Shown one piece after another: positions 27,201-36,300 of a DNA stretch of 64,000 nt (within the stretch, counting starts at the first letter, position 1; every line of letters starts with the position of its first letter). The notes beneath the pieces were generated by a model, which did not search any database, had not been told where the DNA came from, and was given only the letters and a program-made list of their open reading frames with translations. The position numbers and the translations under genes were made by a program. This DNA is from Galaxea fascicularis (lineage: Eukaryota > Cnidaria > Anthozoa > Scleractinia > Euphylliidae), in contig OX419340.1 of assembly GCA_948470475.1 (NCBI GenBank), forward strand, positions 23,971,567 to 24,035,566, given 5' to 3'.

Positions 27201-27862
27201 AAAGCAGGAACAGCTGTTTCATCGTCGTCTTCATAGACAGTTCCGCTAAAAAATTGTACAATTTATGCCGACTTGAAATAATTGTGTGAAGTTTATCTAC
27301 AGGATCAGACAAAAAAACTGTCATGTTCACAAAGCGAATCAAGATGTTTTGATGATGGTGTACAATTCCATTCCATCGTGGTTCAGACATCAAGCTGAAG
27401 CGTACTAATAACAATACAAGCTAAAGCGTCTTCAAAACATGCAAACTTCCTGAATTCGTGAAAGTCAGTGAATGCAAAGTGCTTTCCGAAAAAAAAAAAT
27501 AACGTTAAAACAATGGAGGCGCCAATTTTTTCAGCCAAACACAACCTCGGTATTTCTTAAAAACAGTTCACTAATTTTTTAAACGCGAGAGATTTCGTCC
27601 ATAAATTAAAGACTTCCTCTGCATATTCAAGCAAATGTTCTTTTGAATGTACGCGTTCTGCAATCACGCTTTCGCCGTAAAGAAAACGCCATTTGTTCTG
27701 CAGAAGTTCTGTACACATTCTAAAATAAATAAGTTACCATACTCACATTATTGCTGGTTCAATGTAGGATTTCATGAGGTTTTCGTAGTCCAGCAGCAAA
27801 TTTGCTGTACCCTCAACCACAAAAACAACATCATTTTCGATCTCGCCACCAGCAGCCACCAT
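6214..27862 (-). CDS. MED25: Mediator complex subunit 25, complete, 22 coding exons
   Basis: MED25 links DNA-bound activators to the RNA polymerase II Mediator complex in the nucleus. Exons, in order of translation: 27862-27747, 25540-25489, 24948-24824, 24338-24275, 23350-23310, 22066-21940, 21616-21551, 20971-20881, 18765-18643, 17345-17200, 16414-16297, 15207-14999, 13984-13905, 13388-13331, 13257-13141, 12319-12212, 11720-11697, 10111-10073, 9614-9459, 8944-8579, 7150-6866, 6375-6214. All have AG/GT borders and compatible phases and total 2673 nt (890 residues plus stop); human MED25 is about 750. Residues 1 to about 225 form the von Willebrand A domain (DVVFVVEGTANLLLDYENL near the start, CNSPP later). 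About 413-560 is the activator-interaction (ACID) domain (LAWTGQLEW, KLIMQLIPQNLL, FAGCVHFLP, FVGLIP). About 569-890 is Gln-rich with several polyQ tracts, which explains the extra length. The ATG chosen opens the vWA exon in an acceptable context. Domain assignment is from family knowledge; exon joins are read from sequence. A 5' non-coding exon cannot be excluded. Confidence 0.93.
6273..6290 (-). repeat. Short CAG tract in the MED25 last exon
   Basis: Six CAG codons (CTG on the plus strand) encode a Gln run about 20 residues before the MED25 C-terminus. Position is approximate to a few bases. Confidence 0.7.
7090..7147 (-). repeat. CAA/CAG polyQ microsatellite in MED25
   Basis: A mixed CAG/CAA triplet run encodes about 16 glutamines at the start of the 285-bp exon. 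Mixed codons keep the protein repeat while interrupting the DNA repeat. Confidence 0.8.
7386..7557. repeat. Small MITE with ccagggttttca ends
   Basis: ccagggttttcat at the left is mirrored by ttgaaaaccctgg at the right, enclosing repeated gtccggtact motifs in both halves. About 170 bp, non-coding, in a MED25 intron. Confidence 0.55.
8632..8694 (-). repeat. Longest polyQ tract of MED25 (mixed CAG/CAA)
   Basis: Counting in frame gives about 21 consecutive Gln codons, with a block of seven CAA codons in the middle flanked by CAG-rich ends, inside the 366-bp exon. Confidence 0.8.
9217..9391. repeat. Fold-back element, arms about 70 bp
   Basis: ggccatttccgagttcatgt and the block gcctcctcttcaaagcgag reappear reverse-complemented at about 9330-9390 (ctcgctttgaagaggaggc, then catgaactcagaaatggcc). 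The loop is AT-rich. It sits in a MED25 intron about 70 bp from an exon. Confidence 0.8.
9487..9592 (-). repeat. polyQ-coding CAA/CAG region of MED25
   Basis: Two Gln-rich blocks within the 156-bp exon, broken by Leu, Arg, Thr and Ala codons. CAA predominates. Confidence 0.75.
10278..10442. repeat. Fold-back element in a MED25 intron
   Basis: The left arm ttttgctaatgatcagttcc... is mirrored by ...gaactgatcattagcaaaa. Inner blocks gtattgtgggtagatcca and tggatctacccacaatac pair perfectly. Arms about 70 bp, short AT-rich loop, no coding capacity. Confidence 0.85.
11437..11645. repeat. MITE-like element, ends ggtgatgttacacgag / gtgcgtgtaacacc
   Basis: Imperfect terminal inverted repeats around an interior rich in the word tgttgcggcaacatgttgca, itself self-complementary. 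About 200 bp between two small MED25 exons. Confidence 0.5.
16930..17150 (+). mobile_element. Degenerate tRNA-derived SINE
   Basis: A weak A box (ggcttattagctcaataat) and B box (gcgtttgaatct) are followed by a body including tttttcaggctttctttttgc and ttgcttcattattataac. Old, diverged copy in a MED25 intron; boundaries approximate. Confidence 0.55.
19209..20388. mobile_element. TIR element with 7-bp target duplication and helicase remnant
   Basis: The left end cttagtctccttcgcagccg and the right end (complement tagtctccttcgcagccg) begin inverted repeats of about 85 bp with only a few mismatches. ATCAAGG occurs directly outside both ends (19202-19208 and 20389-20395), a clean 7-bp target-site duplication. 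The interior is about 1 kb with one small helicase-like ORF fragment. It sits inside the MED25 intron between the exons at 20881 and 18765. The 7-bp duplication leaves the superfamily undecided. Confidence 0.8.
20055..20209 (-). pseudogene. RecQ-like helicase N-terminal fragment in a TIR element
   Basis: On the minus strand an ATG at 20209 opens a protein containing the stretch LNTHQKRAISEVAKGGKDVF followed by VNLPTGYRKS. This is the layout of the first motif of RecQ-family helicases (Gln motif, DVFV, Walker A). The Walker A Gly before Lys-Ser is Arg here, so ATP binding would be lost. The fragment stops after a few dozen further unrelated residues. It is probably a relic of a helicase gene carried by the surrounding element. 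Confidence 0.5.
21120..21250. repeat. Dispersed repeat, related to 25285-25390
   Basis: attccaagggggagggggtggcaaa, then aaagttttaaaagaaa, then aaattggaatttctagaggggtgg. The same blocks in the same order occur near 25290-25380, also in a MED25 intron. Family unknown. Confidence 0.6.
22721..22909. mobile_element. Pogo/Tigger-like MITE
   Basis: The left end acagtgaaaccctgttaata and the right end ggggttccactgta are the CAGTGGAACC-type inverted repeats typical of pogo/Tigger and related mariner elements, with TA at both borders. About 190 bp with no transposase; lies in a MED25 intron. Confidence 0.65.
25285..25390. repeat. Dispersed repeat, second copy
   Basis: Shares the blocks aaattccaagggggagggcg, gcaaaagtttttaaagaaag and gagtttctggaggggtgg with 21120-21250, in the same orientation. 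Confidence 0.6.
26355..26482. repeat. Near-perfect palindromic element
   Basis: Left arm attacacagtggcgagaag... and right arm ...cttcttgccaccgtgtaat flank a short centre (about atatcgcgaacgagtgagatat). Because it is a palindrome, both strands encode the same meaningless peptide (starting MARRYEFYVLVARTIS). Located in the first MED25 intron. Confidence 0.85.
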
Positions 27863-29372
27863 GATTAACGAGTTCCTCTGTGAAATTTGACGGGAAGTCG
27901 ATCAGCCCTCGTCTATATACTCCATTCTTGTCAAGGGGAAGACCCGAACGTCATTTCGAATTATATTTTTAGCTTTACAACAACGGAAATGAAAAGGAAC
28001 GAAACAAATCGCGCTCTGTCACACTGAATATTCCAGAATTAGGCACCAGACTCACTCGAGGTGGAATGTCTGAGAAACAGAGCTCGCCGGAGCTTGGTAA
28101 CCAGCTCTCATCTAAAATGTCAGAACAACCAACCATCACCACCCCCCAAAATATTTTAATCCTTAAAAGCGGTTTTAATAAAAGTTGTAACCTTGATCCC
28201 TAGTTCAAGCTTTACAGTGCTCTACTCGTAGAAGCAAATAACCAGAGTGATGATACATTTATAATTTACTGTGTTGGTGTATTTGAACACAGCTGTCTTT
28301 CTGTCGGTCTGTCGATGTGTCAGTCTGTCCATCTTTCTTGAAGATCGTACCGTAAGCCTTGAAAATTTATAGAACACTTGGCATTCCATTGGAAAACGAA
28401 ACATACCAACTGAAGCGCAAATACTTCAGATGCTTTACCATAAAATTGGAATTATTATTATTTACTGCTCTTATCAGCATCACTGTTACTGCTATTTTAA
28501 CATGTGTTGTTTATTCAAGCTTTCAAAGTTTGAAATTTCAGCTCAAACTCAAAGATGCTAGGCTTACTTTTTGTAACTGACGAAGGTGTGAGTCACATGA
28601 AATATCTTTTACAAATTAAACAGGTCCGTAGTAGGGAGAGGGGCAGGCGGGGGGGTTCAAGCCCCCACAGAATTTTTGCAATGAAAAAACAATTTTTCCA
28701 CAAAATACGCGACGTTGACGAATAGCGAAAATATAGTAAATTCGCGTTCTTTCAAACTTCATCGAGATTTGTCCAACTTGCTAGGTTGTAGGTGAATTCT
28801 CCAGAAGTTTTATTCTAAGGACCCATTCCAAGTTTAAAAAGGAAAAGAAAAATTTGTCGTCATGTGTTTACGTCCTTAAAATGTGAACTGATACAGAAAT
28901 GTACCAGAAAGTGTGATGAATGTGCAGATTTTATGTTTTGCTTAGTGAACCAATTCCTTTGATGTTCTGCTTGCCGTTACCCGTCGTACCAAACTTAAAC
29001 TCCGACGAGAAGGGGGCGGGGCTTGGTTGCTTGGCTGCTTGGCTTGGCCAGTTTGCTGAGCCCCCCCCCCCCCCCCCGCCAAATATTATAGGCTTTCTAC
29101 GGGCCTGTTCAAAATATCGTGCTCTTTTTAAAAATCGTGATTTATCTGCTGCTATCTCGACAATTTGCAACTTTCAAGGTCTAGTTTAGCCCACTCACCT
29201 TTGTAAATTTAGAATTGTGTTATCAGTTTAAATGATGGCTTGCGTCATTTCTAACCGTAAACATGCTTCGAAATTCAATTCCAAGGTCTTTTACCCGAAA
29301 TATATCTACAAATTAAGTATTAAGCTCCGAAATTCCAAGCTTTTAAGCGGGTTGACGATAGTAGTGTCGAAG
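27863..29372. other. Upstream region of MED25
   Basis: No supported coding exon. It must contain the MED25 promoter. A G/C homopolymer of about 18 bases lies near 29060-29077 and a shorter G run near 28650. Confidence 0.4.
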
Positions 29373-29790
29373 ATGCAACTGACAAATGGTGAAGAAGTCA
29401 TTGATAGTAACGTAGTTGATGTCGCGGTCGTAACAACAGTAGGGGTGGGGACAGTTGGAACAAACAGAAAAAAGGGAACAGAAGGTAATCCCCAGTCTTT
29501 CCAGAGCCTTGCTACCTCAACGCTAAAAAGCGAGTCTGCCTACCATGTGGGCCGTTAGTTTTGAAATTAATTGGTGGTGTCAGTTTCTGTTTATAAGAAG
29601 TAAACTGCTCAAACTCAGTTCAAACTTTAATGAAGATATAATACTTCGAACAACATTACACATCTTTTGCTTGTTTTGTTCACCTTAGCTTAGTACAAAG
29701 TTATCATTGGTATACGTAGCTGGAACTGGCCTATTATCCGTTGTCTTCGGAAGTTTCTTGCTTTTTTTCTATAAGCGCTGCAATTGTTAA
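29373..29790 (+). CDS. Possible small tail-anchored membrane protein, two exons
   Basis: Exon 29373-29546 (ATG, 58 codons, no stop) joins an exon at 29689-29790 in phase 0 to give 91 residues ending in a TAA. The first part is polar with a Val/Gly-rich patch. The second is a single hydrophobic segment LVYVAGTGLLSVVFGSFLLFF followed by YKRCNC, typical of a C-terminal membrane anchor. The donor is GTGGGC (weak) and the acceptor caccttag. I do not recognise a family. An in-frame ATG at 29232 would extend the N-terminus. It faces away from MED25 and toward the tetraspanin gene. It could be a chance ORF pair. Confidence 0.3.
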
Positions 29791-30377
29791 ATATCATTGC
29801 ACCAACACCACGCGTTAGATAACCCTTTTCTACTTAGCATCAGTCCATGATAAAGGTAGGCCCACGATATGCCTAATCAGTAATACTCCACTAGACGCAC
29901 CATACAAGAGGAAAGAACGATTCCAATCAACTGTATGAAAGGAAAGAAACGGCAACGAGACCCCATTATAAGTTATTGGATACGGCATATACAGGTAAAA
30001 AATACAAGGAAACGGATATTTGAGGGGGGGGGGGGGGGGATTAAGAGACTCCGGAGTATCGAAACTGGCATTATAGGGATACAAACCACAGGAATCTACA
30101 GGATCCGGGACATTTAGGCCACAAATTAATGGGATAGGGTATACTCAGTCCCCCCCCCCCTGATGGTGCCTCAGAAACGTCACAATTATCCATGAGCGTG
30201 AGCCATAACAACGGGTAAGGTTTTTATGTCGGGTTAGTATGACTTTGTTTCGTAAATCGCCCTATTTTGATCTCGAAGATGATACAAAGAGCAAATGTAT
30301 TGAACTCTTGCAATATTATTGTCTTCGTGTACCCCATGTACGCTTACCCACAAGTGCTGAACCCTATTGTCACGTAC
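29791..30377. other. Region expected to hold the last tetraspanin exon
   Basis: The tetraspanin should end on the minus strand below 30378 with a 10-25 residue exon. The only in-frame minus-strand candidate I found (30304-30224, starting FNTFALCIIF) needs a 73-bp intron with no pyrimidine tract, so I do not assert it. A G run near 30027-30040 and a C run near 30150 are also present. Confidence 0.35.
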
Positions 30378-33300
30378 CTGGAAAGCACTAAGAAGAACCG
30401 CTACCAGCCCCAGTATGAAGACACGCTCTCGAAAGTATTCGCTTAACTTTGAAATACATCCCTGGAAAAGAGTGATTCTATCAGTCAGAAATTTATAGCG
30501 AACGATAATTTATTTAAAAATGTGTGCTACCTTCAAGTGAACAACAAAATGTAACTCATTTGGCCGTTTTGTTGCGGGTGTGTTAGAAGAAACTTTTTGG
30601 TTTTTCCACTGCATGGAGCGGCACAGAACTAGAATATATTCAAAACTTGAATTTATATTTTTATGCGTTCCCTTTCTTCAACCTAATCTGGGTCAAATTG
30701 CAAAGAAGGTATGTCAGTAGAGAACAGTCGGGAAACAAATTAACGACGTTTGTGATGCACTGGAGGTGCCTTACGACGGCAATGAAGACTGATACTCCTA
30801 ACTCCCAGGTTGTACCTCACGATAGATGTTTGAGGGATGATCCCTTTTGCCACAGGCTGGTGTGGTCGTCTTGCAGCATGATTCTGGAACGGACAAATTC
30901 TCGTTCTCTGGCATCTGCTTCCAAGACGTGACGTTCCAGGAAGAATACGATAGACCGCCACAACACTTGTGCTAGAATGCATGAAGTATAAATCAGTAAA
31001 CGAGATCAAAGCGGTGGTCGATAATGTCACTTGTGTGCTACGATCGTCGTAGTCTTGAATGTCACTACATTCTTAAAACTGTAGTTGATCGGCACGACTG
31101 CGACTGACGTTCGTTCTTATTTTCATTTTCTTATTAAGTTATTCAAAATCTTGTTTGAGAGGAAAGAGATCAAGGAAAATGCAGGAAAGAACAAGTGAAT
31201 TTCAAAGCAGAGAAAAAAGATAACTATAGAAAAACTTTGTTTAAGTGTACATTTGCGTATATTCATTAAACTTTTCTGATAAATTTAAAGTCACTAAAGC
31301 CTCTGATGGCTCAATGAAAGCAGTAGCAGCAGAACAAAATGAAACTTGAAAAAAGCTGGAAATGAAAGAAACAAGAACAATTTCGTACTCTCTGTTGAAG
31401 GATGTCAAATGACTGTTTAACATCATCTGATGTACCGTACTCATTCATTCTGTCGATAGCAGTTTTATCTAAGTCTTCCTCAATCTAAAATGAAAAATAA
31501 TATTAGCAGTTTTTGATAAGTTTATTACTTAACAGATAACACATAGGAAATTGTTACTGACAAGATCCCGCCCGCAGTTGTTATCAACTTATGCAGCTGA
31601 AAAAGAAACCTGGAGTTCAACCAACCTATGATGAACGCCCGCAATATTCCTTCCAATTATGGGCTATAATCAGTGGAACGGTAGAACAGACAATTGTGAG
31701 TCCGTGAAATGCCCAACGAGTGTAAATAGACGATATATACTAGTTATATAATGCTTTTGAGTATTTATACCATAGAATATCCCAAGAGTCACAAAGAAAA
31801 ATACAAGTGACGACTGGGATATTCCGGCTTGGTATATCAACAGATAGCTTGGCATAACTAATTTATACTATTTCATAGAAAAAAATAACCCTAAACAATC
31901 GATGCGAAGAACGATGAGAGGTTCGGTGGAATACTAACGAATATAACAACGGCTTTCCTGCATTCTGATTGCCTGTATTTTCTATGGCATAACAATAAAG
32001 CATAAAGGCATCGCGACAAGTAAACGTGACCTGATCTTAGCAGTTATGGGATCACCTCAGTGTGCAGTTGAGAGAAACGTTTACCAAATTTAACCGTCTC
32101 TCAGCGGCACACTGAGTGTTGTTAATAAGTATACGTGACAAAACTGGTGCCTCTTACCTGAGTTCGGTGTACAAACGCTACAATTCCTATTGAGCATTCG
32201 ATGATAAAGATCAGCGTTAACATAATAAGGAACTGTAAAAAACAAATTAAACTTTAATAAAAAGATTTGGACAAGATGAAAGTTTGAGCGAGAAAATGGG
32301 GTCCCTGTCATGTTAGCTCTATTGTGTGGCTAATTGTTTCACACCGAAAATATAAGTCATTCTTTCAATTCGACAGCGCACAGAAGTAAAAAGGAAATAT
32401 TTCTATGTCGAGTGAATGTTAGTGGCCCAACAGAAGCTTCCTACAATGAAAGAGTGTCTGTGAATCAACCAAGTACCACTCAGGCCCGACTACTTTGTCA
32501 GAACAATCAAGTGGCTAAAGTTAATCACACCACTTCTGTGGTATATGTTTTTAGGAGTTAGAGTGTTTGCCCTTGCGAGAAGTCCCTAATTATGGGCAAA
32601 GAGGAGGTTGAGCTGCTGGTGAACTTGTTTAGGAAGGAGGGGGCTGAATAGGGGTCAGCAAATCCGCCGATCCGTGCCAATTTTTAGGAAAATCCGCCAA
32701 TCCGCAGGTATTTTTTCGTAAATCCGAATCCGCAGTACTGTTAAAGACGTTAGCACCTTAGAACATTCATATAACTGACGTTAAATAAATATGTTTTTAA
32801 ATTTTAATTTTGAAATTGATTAAAATTATTTTTTTTTTTAACTTTTTAAACGTTTTTTTTTTTTTATTAAAAACTAGTGAGCAACATACAGCAGCAGATC
32901 GTGTCACAGAGCTGTCTAGTTGATTTGTTTCTGAGAGGAAAAGTGTCCCATCAAAAGTAACTGTTAGATCTAGCAATGACCAGAACCAGGTTACTAACCA
33001 GCGGTTTTCGTTGAAACAATGGTTATTTACAGAATGATGGTCCATGAGGTAGTTACTGTACTTAAGCAGCATTATTTTTACCTCAAAATGAACTGTTTAC
33101 ATAAAAAACCTTAAATGCGTGAGAAATAATAGTGTCAGCGTGTGAGCGTAAGATTCGTGTGCATGAATCTCACGCTCAATGCGTGAGACTTGACAGCTCT
33201 GTTATCAACATTATCAAGGGAGGATGAGAAACCTTCTTCACTGAGACTTATCAGAGACTTTTACAAGAACGATAAAAGAAGTAGTTCAAACCATTAGCGT

Positions 33301-36300
33301 AAAACTAATCCTTTGCCAGTTTTGTTAGATCCCTGATGGCGTCTGTGTTATCAGACAAAACCAGATCTGTTGCTGTGTGCTATTTGACTAGTTTATGGTA
33401 AAAACTAAAAAAAATGTCTAATCTACGATCCGTACTTCAAAACAAACAAAATCCATAATCCATGCTGAAATATTGAAGAAATCCTTGATCCACTGGGCTT
33501 TTAAAATCCGCCAATCCGTAAAATATATCCCTCAAAATCCGAAAACCGAACAACGTTTTTTAGCGAAATCCGTCGATCCCCGAACCTATTCAACCCCCTC
33601 AGGAAAAAATGAACTCAAGGCCACTTTCATTAACAGCCTGAATTTCATACACGAGCGCTTTTCCACAGTTTTATTTGGTTAGACCGGATAAAAGAAAATA
33701 AAATGTGTCGCAAGTTCAGCCAATGCAAATGAAGAGGACAATTCGCATAGACCAAATAAAATGCATCTTTTCCCACGAAAATAAGGATGGGGAGGGAACA
33801 CGTGAAAGTGACTTTTTGTAGGGAACAGCTTATTCCGAGGGCACTTCTTCCCCCTCTCCCCCCCCCCCCCCCAAAAAAAAGATCATGTAACGCAGGATAT
33901 AAATTTTAGCGGCTCAAACAAATTGATTTGCAAAAAAGAAGTGCCAGTTCACTTGAAGAGACCTTTTCTCATGATATGCAATGGGAACTAGTTTGTTTTG
34001 GCAAGTTTTCTCAGGCGTGGCTTTGCTTGGGTGCCTTGCTCCGCTGCCCACCATGGTTATGCTATGGCTATTCCACCTTTTATTTATGTTTAGTTTTAAT
34101 TTCAATTAACTATTAAGCTACTATCATTGCGCAGATTCATTGTCCGCCAGGGATACATCGATGTTATTCACAAGCACATCACTTCCTATTGTTGTAATTG
34201 CTCGGCCTGTACGCGACGTAACTGTAATAATCATATTTTAGGTGTACCTACTAAGACATAGGGAACATACCTGTGATTAAGGTTTCAATAGTTATGCTGC
34301 TTCTCTGACCTATGCTTGATGCGTGTGAATACTAAGATATCTTTACTCACCGAAATGAGGAAATATCTGTGCTCCTTGATGATTCCATAACATCCGCAGA
34401 TGCACACGATCATGATGAGTCCGCCGGTGCCAATCATCAGACCAACAATGATGAGGAACCACGAACTACCCAAAAGCACATTGTACTCGCTCTCAAACAT
34501 TAGAGTCCAGGCCCCTACTATCACCAGCGCTGCGCCGCTTAACTGAAAGAAGGAAAAAATAAGAACGATGTTGATTATGCAAAGATCGCAAAACCTGTCC
34601 AGATACAATTTTAACTGATGATTAAGTTCGGCGTTTCTTTCTTTAAGTTGGCCACAATAGGAGCCCATCACCAGGCCTTTCCCGATTGCGCTCGTAAAAT
34701 CCTAAAAAAGTGCTGGCAAAAATGGCTAAAAAGTGCTCAACATCTCAAAATAGTGCTCAAATAGTGCTAAAAGTTGTGAACAGTTTACCTCTAAAGCCTG
34801 GTTTCTACATGATCGTCCGGATCGTCCCGATTGTCCCAGTCGTCTCAAAAAATGTTCAGATGTTCGGGACGATCATATGGAAACGCTACCCAGACGATCG
34901 CAAGCGACCCGGACGACTGAGACGACCTCGATCGCTTGGATAGAATTGAGTTCTATCCGGACGATCGGGACGATCGTGTAAATTTTGAAGCGATCATATG
35001 GAAACGCTCTCAGATGACTGAGACGATCGGGACGATCGAAGGCTATCCCAGAGGTCATCACTCTTATCCCACTTTTTCAAGCTCACGGGCTCCATTTCAA
35101 ATTGGCGACAGAAAACACGGAGTTAAACACGTCGCTCTTTACGGAAGAAGTGCAAAAATATCCTGCAATTTACAACAAATTTTCTAAGGACTATGAGAAT
35201 GGGTTTACAAGGATGAATATCTGGAAAGCAATGGGAGAGAAATTCGGGTTGGACGCGACTGAAGCAGAAAAAAATATAAGAATGTCCGAACCGCGTATAG
35301 GCAATACTTGAGAAAAAAAAGTATGTTCCATCTGGCTCTGGGCGCGATGATGTCCCCTCTCCAGCAGAATTCAGTAATTTGGTTTGGTTGTCAAACCACA
35401 TTAACCAACGACCATCCACTGTTACAAACGTGAAGAGTCTCGATGAATGCGAAGATGATGCGAAGAAGCAGAAAGCATAAACAATGTCCAAGACTCGCTT
35501 GACAAAAATGGCGGCCTCTTCTTCGCGTTTTCAAAGTGTCTGAGGGGAGAATTTAATTAATTTACTTGCTTAATTTTGAACGACTAGTAGATTTATACTA
35601 AAACAACTAGATTATTCGCTCTCGATTTCTATGCGCGATAGCTGATTTGAGCTACGCCTTCATCAGCTATCACGCGATTGAAATCTCGACTGAGCTCATA
35701 ATTTAATTGTCAAATAGACGACCTTGGATAAAAAAATGAAGGAAATTTATAGACATTACAGTTGCACTGAATATGGCGATATAGAGTACAATTTGGAAGC
35801 CGAGATGCCCTGTCCAGAGGGAACACTTCAGGAGGAAGTGGGATGCCTATTAAACCTTGCTGGATCTTGTAGAACATGGCTAGTTGAGATAATAATCTAC
35901 GTTGTTCGTCTAGGGTGCCCCATCCGAGTTGTTTAATCGTAGGCCGAACATGAATTAATCTAGAATAGTCATGTAAGACAAATCTAGCTGCACTATGTTG
36001 AACCATTTAAATGTTGTTAATATTACATTCAGTATAAGGATTCCATGCAGAACTGGCATATTCTAACTGCGGGCGGACAACAGTAATATAAGCTTTGGAT
36101 TCTACATCCGTAGAACCCAAATCTGGGTGACTGCACTGTAGTGCAGTCACCCAGGACTCTTAGGAGGCCCAGTGTTCCATTGGCCTTGCTTGGTTCCAAC
36201 TGAGTTTCTGGTTTAAGCGATGCCTAGATATTTCAGGTAGAGGTTACTCTGGAGATGGCCTGGCCATTCATTAAATAATCGTGACAAAGTGGTACAGGTT

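Noticed and set aside
30224..30304. Terminal tetraspanin exon FNTFALCIIF...
   Set aside because: Would need a 73-bp intron with no pyrimidine tract; not strong enough to call.
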